Assembly (NCBI RefSeq): GCF_030646155.1 | Contig: NZ_JAUTDN010000024.1 | Location: 19,830 to 83,829, forward strand | Reading direction: 5' to 3' | Source: Conexibacter sp. CPCC 205762 | GTDB taxonomy: Bacteria; Actinomycetota; Thermoleophilia; Solirubrobacterales; Solirubrobacteraceae | DNA length: 64,000 nucleotides | Part shown: positions 63,101-64,000 of the stretch, piece after piece | Numbering within the stretch: position 1 is the first letter of the stretch | Layout of the letters: each line of letters starts with the position of its first letter | Notes under the pieces: model-generated | Seen by the model: only the letters and a program-made list of their open reading frames with translations | What the model was told of the DNA's origin: nothing | Databases searched by the model: none | Program-made: the position numbers and the translations under genes

Positions 63101-63941
63101 ATGACGCTGACGCTGATCGGCACCTCGCTGGCGGGGCTGTCGCTGCCCGGACAGTGGCTGCGGCGCACGGCCGCGCCGGTCGACTTCGACGAGGTCGACG
63201 CGGGGCAGCGGCGCGTGATCGTGCGCGAGCTGCTGGCGGCGATGCACGCGCCGCCCGGCGGCGTCGGGCTGGCGGCGACGATGGCCGGGCTCGACCTGCG
63301 GCTCGTGATCGCCGAGGACGCGGGCCGCACGCTGGCGATGTTCAACCCGCAGGTGGTCGCGACCGGCGGCCCCAAGGTCGCGATGACCGAGGGCAACCTC
63401 TGCCTGCCCGGCGTCCACGGCGAGGTCGTGCGCCCCTCGGCGCTCACCGTCCGCTGGCTCGACGTCGACGCCCGCGAGCACGAGGAGCGGTTCGCGGATC
63501 CTCTTCCACGAGCTGGAGCTGCTCGACGGCCGCTTCTTCACCGACCACATTGCGCGCACGTCGCTGCAGGGCCTCGGCACGCCGCATCAGCTGAGAGTGT
63601 TGACGCTCCCGCCCGAGCTGCACGCCTTCCGCCGCACGGTGCTGCGTCAGCCGGCCGCGCCCGTCGCCGGCAGCGGCATCGGCGAGCGCGCGCTGCAGCG
63701 CCTGATCGACGCTCAGCACGAGGCGATGCGCGCCGCCGGCGCCGCGTTCCTCACCGCGCCGCAGGTCGGCGTCTGCCTGCGGGTCGCGGTCGTCGCGGCG
63801 CCGGACGCGCCGGAGCCCGTCGTGCTCGTCGACCCCGCTGCCGGCGATGCCCGCGAGCTGACCGCCGACGGTCCCCTTGCCGGCCGCGTCCAGCAGGCGC
63901 TCGACCAGCTCGCCGGCGTGGCGCGCGCGGCCGGCGACTGA
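63101..63941 (+). pseudogene. tandem peptide-deformylase-like protein, frameshifted
   Basis: The first half (from ATG 63101) has degenerate deformylase motifs: GGVGLAATMAG for GxGLAAxQ and EGNLCLPG for EGCLSxPG. At about 63494 the frame breaks: it runs ...REHEERFA in frame 1 and RILFHELELLDGRFFTDHIA in the +1 frame, where HELELL stands for HExDH. The second frame then continues into a second deformylase-like unit (QRLIDAQHEAMRAAGAAFLT-APQVGVCLRVAVV). The metal cysteine and a histidine are replaced, so neither half looks catalytic. TAGCAT nine bases before the ATG suggests a live promoter. A sequencing error of one base is an alternative to a pseudogene. Confidence 0.7.
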
Positions 63942-63960
63942 GGCCCGCCCGCCCGCGCTC

Positions 63961-64000
63961 GGCGCCCGCCCGCGCCCGGCGCCCGCCCGCGCCCGGCGCC
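63961..64000. repeat. 17-bp tandem repeat at window end
   Basis: GGCGCCCGCCCGCGCCC occurs at 63961-63977 and 63978-63994, and a third copy begins at 63995 and is cut by the window end. It lies after the deformylase-like gene, in non-coding DNA. Confidence 0.8.

Noticed and set aside
63485..63505. Programmed ribosomal frameshift in the deformylase-like gene
   Set aside because: No slippery heptamer or +1 stop-codon context is visible at the junction; mutation or sequencing error is simpler.

Overview
This is a very GC-rich chromosomal window from an actinobacterium. Several things fit the deep-branching Thermoleophilia/Solirubrobacterales (Conexibacter-like) group: extreme GC, many genes with a TANNNT -10 element only 6-10 nt before the start codon (leaderless transcription), frequent use of AGA for arginine despite the high GC, and a succinate dehydrogenase resembling mycobacterial Sdh1. 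The genus is an inference; no rRNA is present.

Layout. 1-1000: end of an sdhAB operon. 1056-4876: a TetR regulator and a large secreted protein. 5428-25141: a catabolic locus for a nitrogenous, probably guanidino-, ureido- or hydantoin-type compound. It has an SMR exporter of the Gdx type, a PucR regulator, a complete branched-chain-type ABC importer with a fused LivM-LivG, a creatinase-like M24 protein, a flavin amine oxidase, an M28 peptidase, two cupins, a guanidino-modifying enzyme paired with an M20 ureido-amidohydrolase, a BBE-type flavin oxidase and the two hydantoinase/oxoprolinase subunits.

25.4-46.0 kb is accessory DNA stacked against a tRNA-Ala(CGC) gene at 45952-46024 on the minus strand. 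The outer block (25.4-30.8 kb) looks like an old, decaying insertion. It holds a tRNA fragment, a repeated palindrome, pseudogenes of XRE and MarR regulators, and an HtaA-domain haem-type surface protein with a possible iron box. The inner block (30815-45997) is an intact integrative mobilizable element. It has a 46-bp direct repeat of the tRNA 3' half at both ends, a tyrosine integrase with GGTACCC arm-type repeats at both ends, an AlpA-type excisionase, a MobF relaxase-helicase and a VirD4/TraG coupling protein. No VirB4 or other transfer-pore gene is seen. Its cargo is (i) a translationally coupled pair, a DUF2254-like membrane protein plus a protein with phage-portal-like features, which I regard as an undescribed candidate defence system, and (ii) a kinase-deaminase fusion matching the anti-phage dCTP deaminase architecture, preceded by a 49-residue ORF and controlled by a divergent XRE regulator with duplicated operators.

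46.1-64.0 kb returns to core-like DNA: a diguanylate cyclase with an inhibitory site, an acidic low-complexity protein, glutamate dehydrogenase, a GT2 enzyme, an isocitrate lyase/PEP mutase-family enzyme, an orphan MlaE-type permease, an amino-acid permease, a metY-metX-metW operon, pyrD, a secreted protein with three internal repeats, a zinc-ribbon protein, a VapBC pair, a DUF6174-like lipoprotein/secreted protein and a frameshifted tandem peptide-deformylase-like gene.
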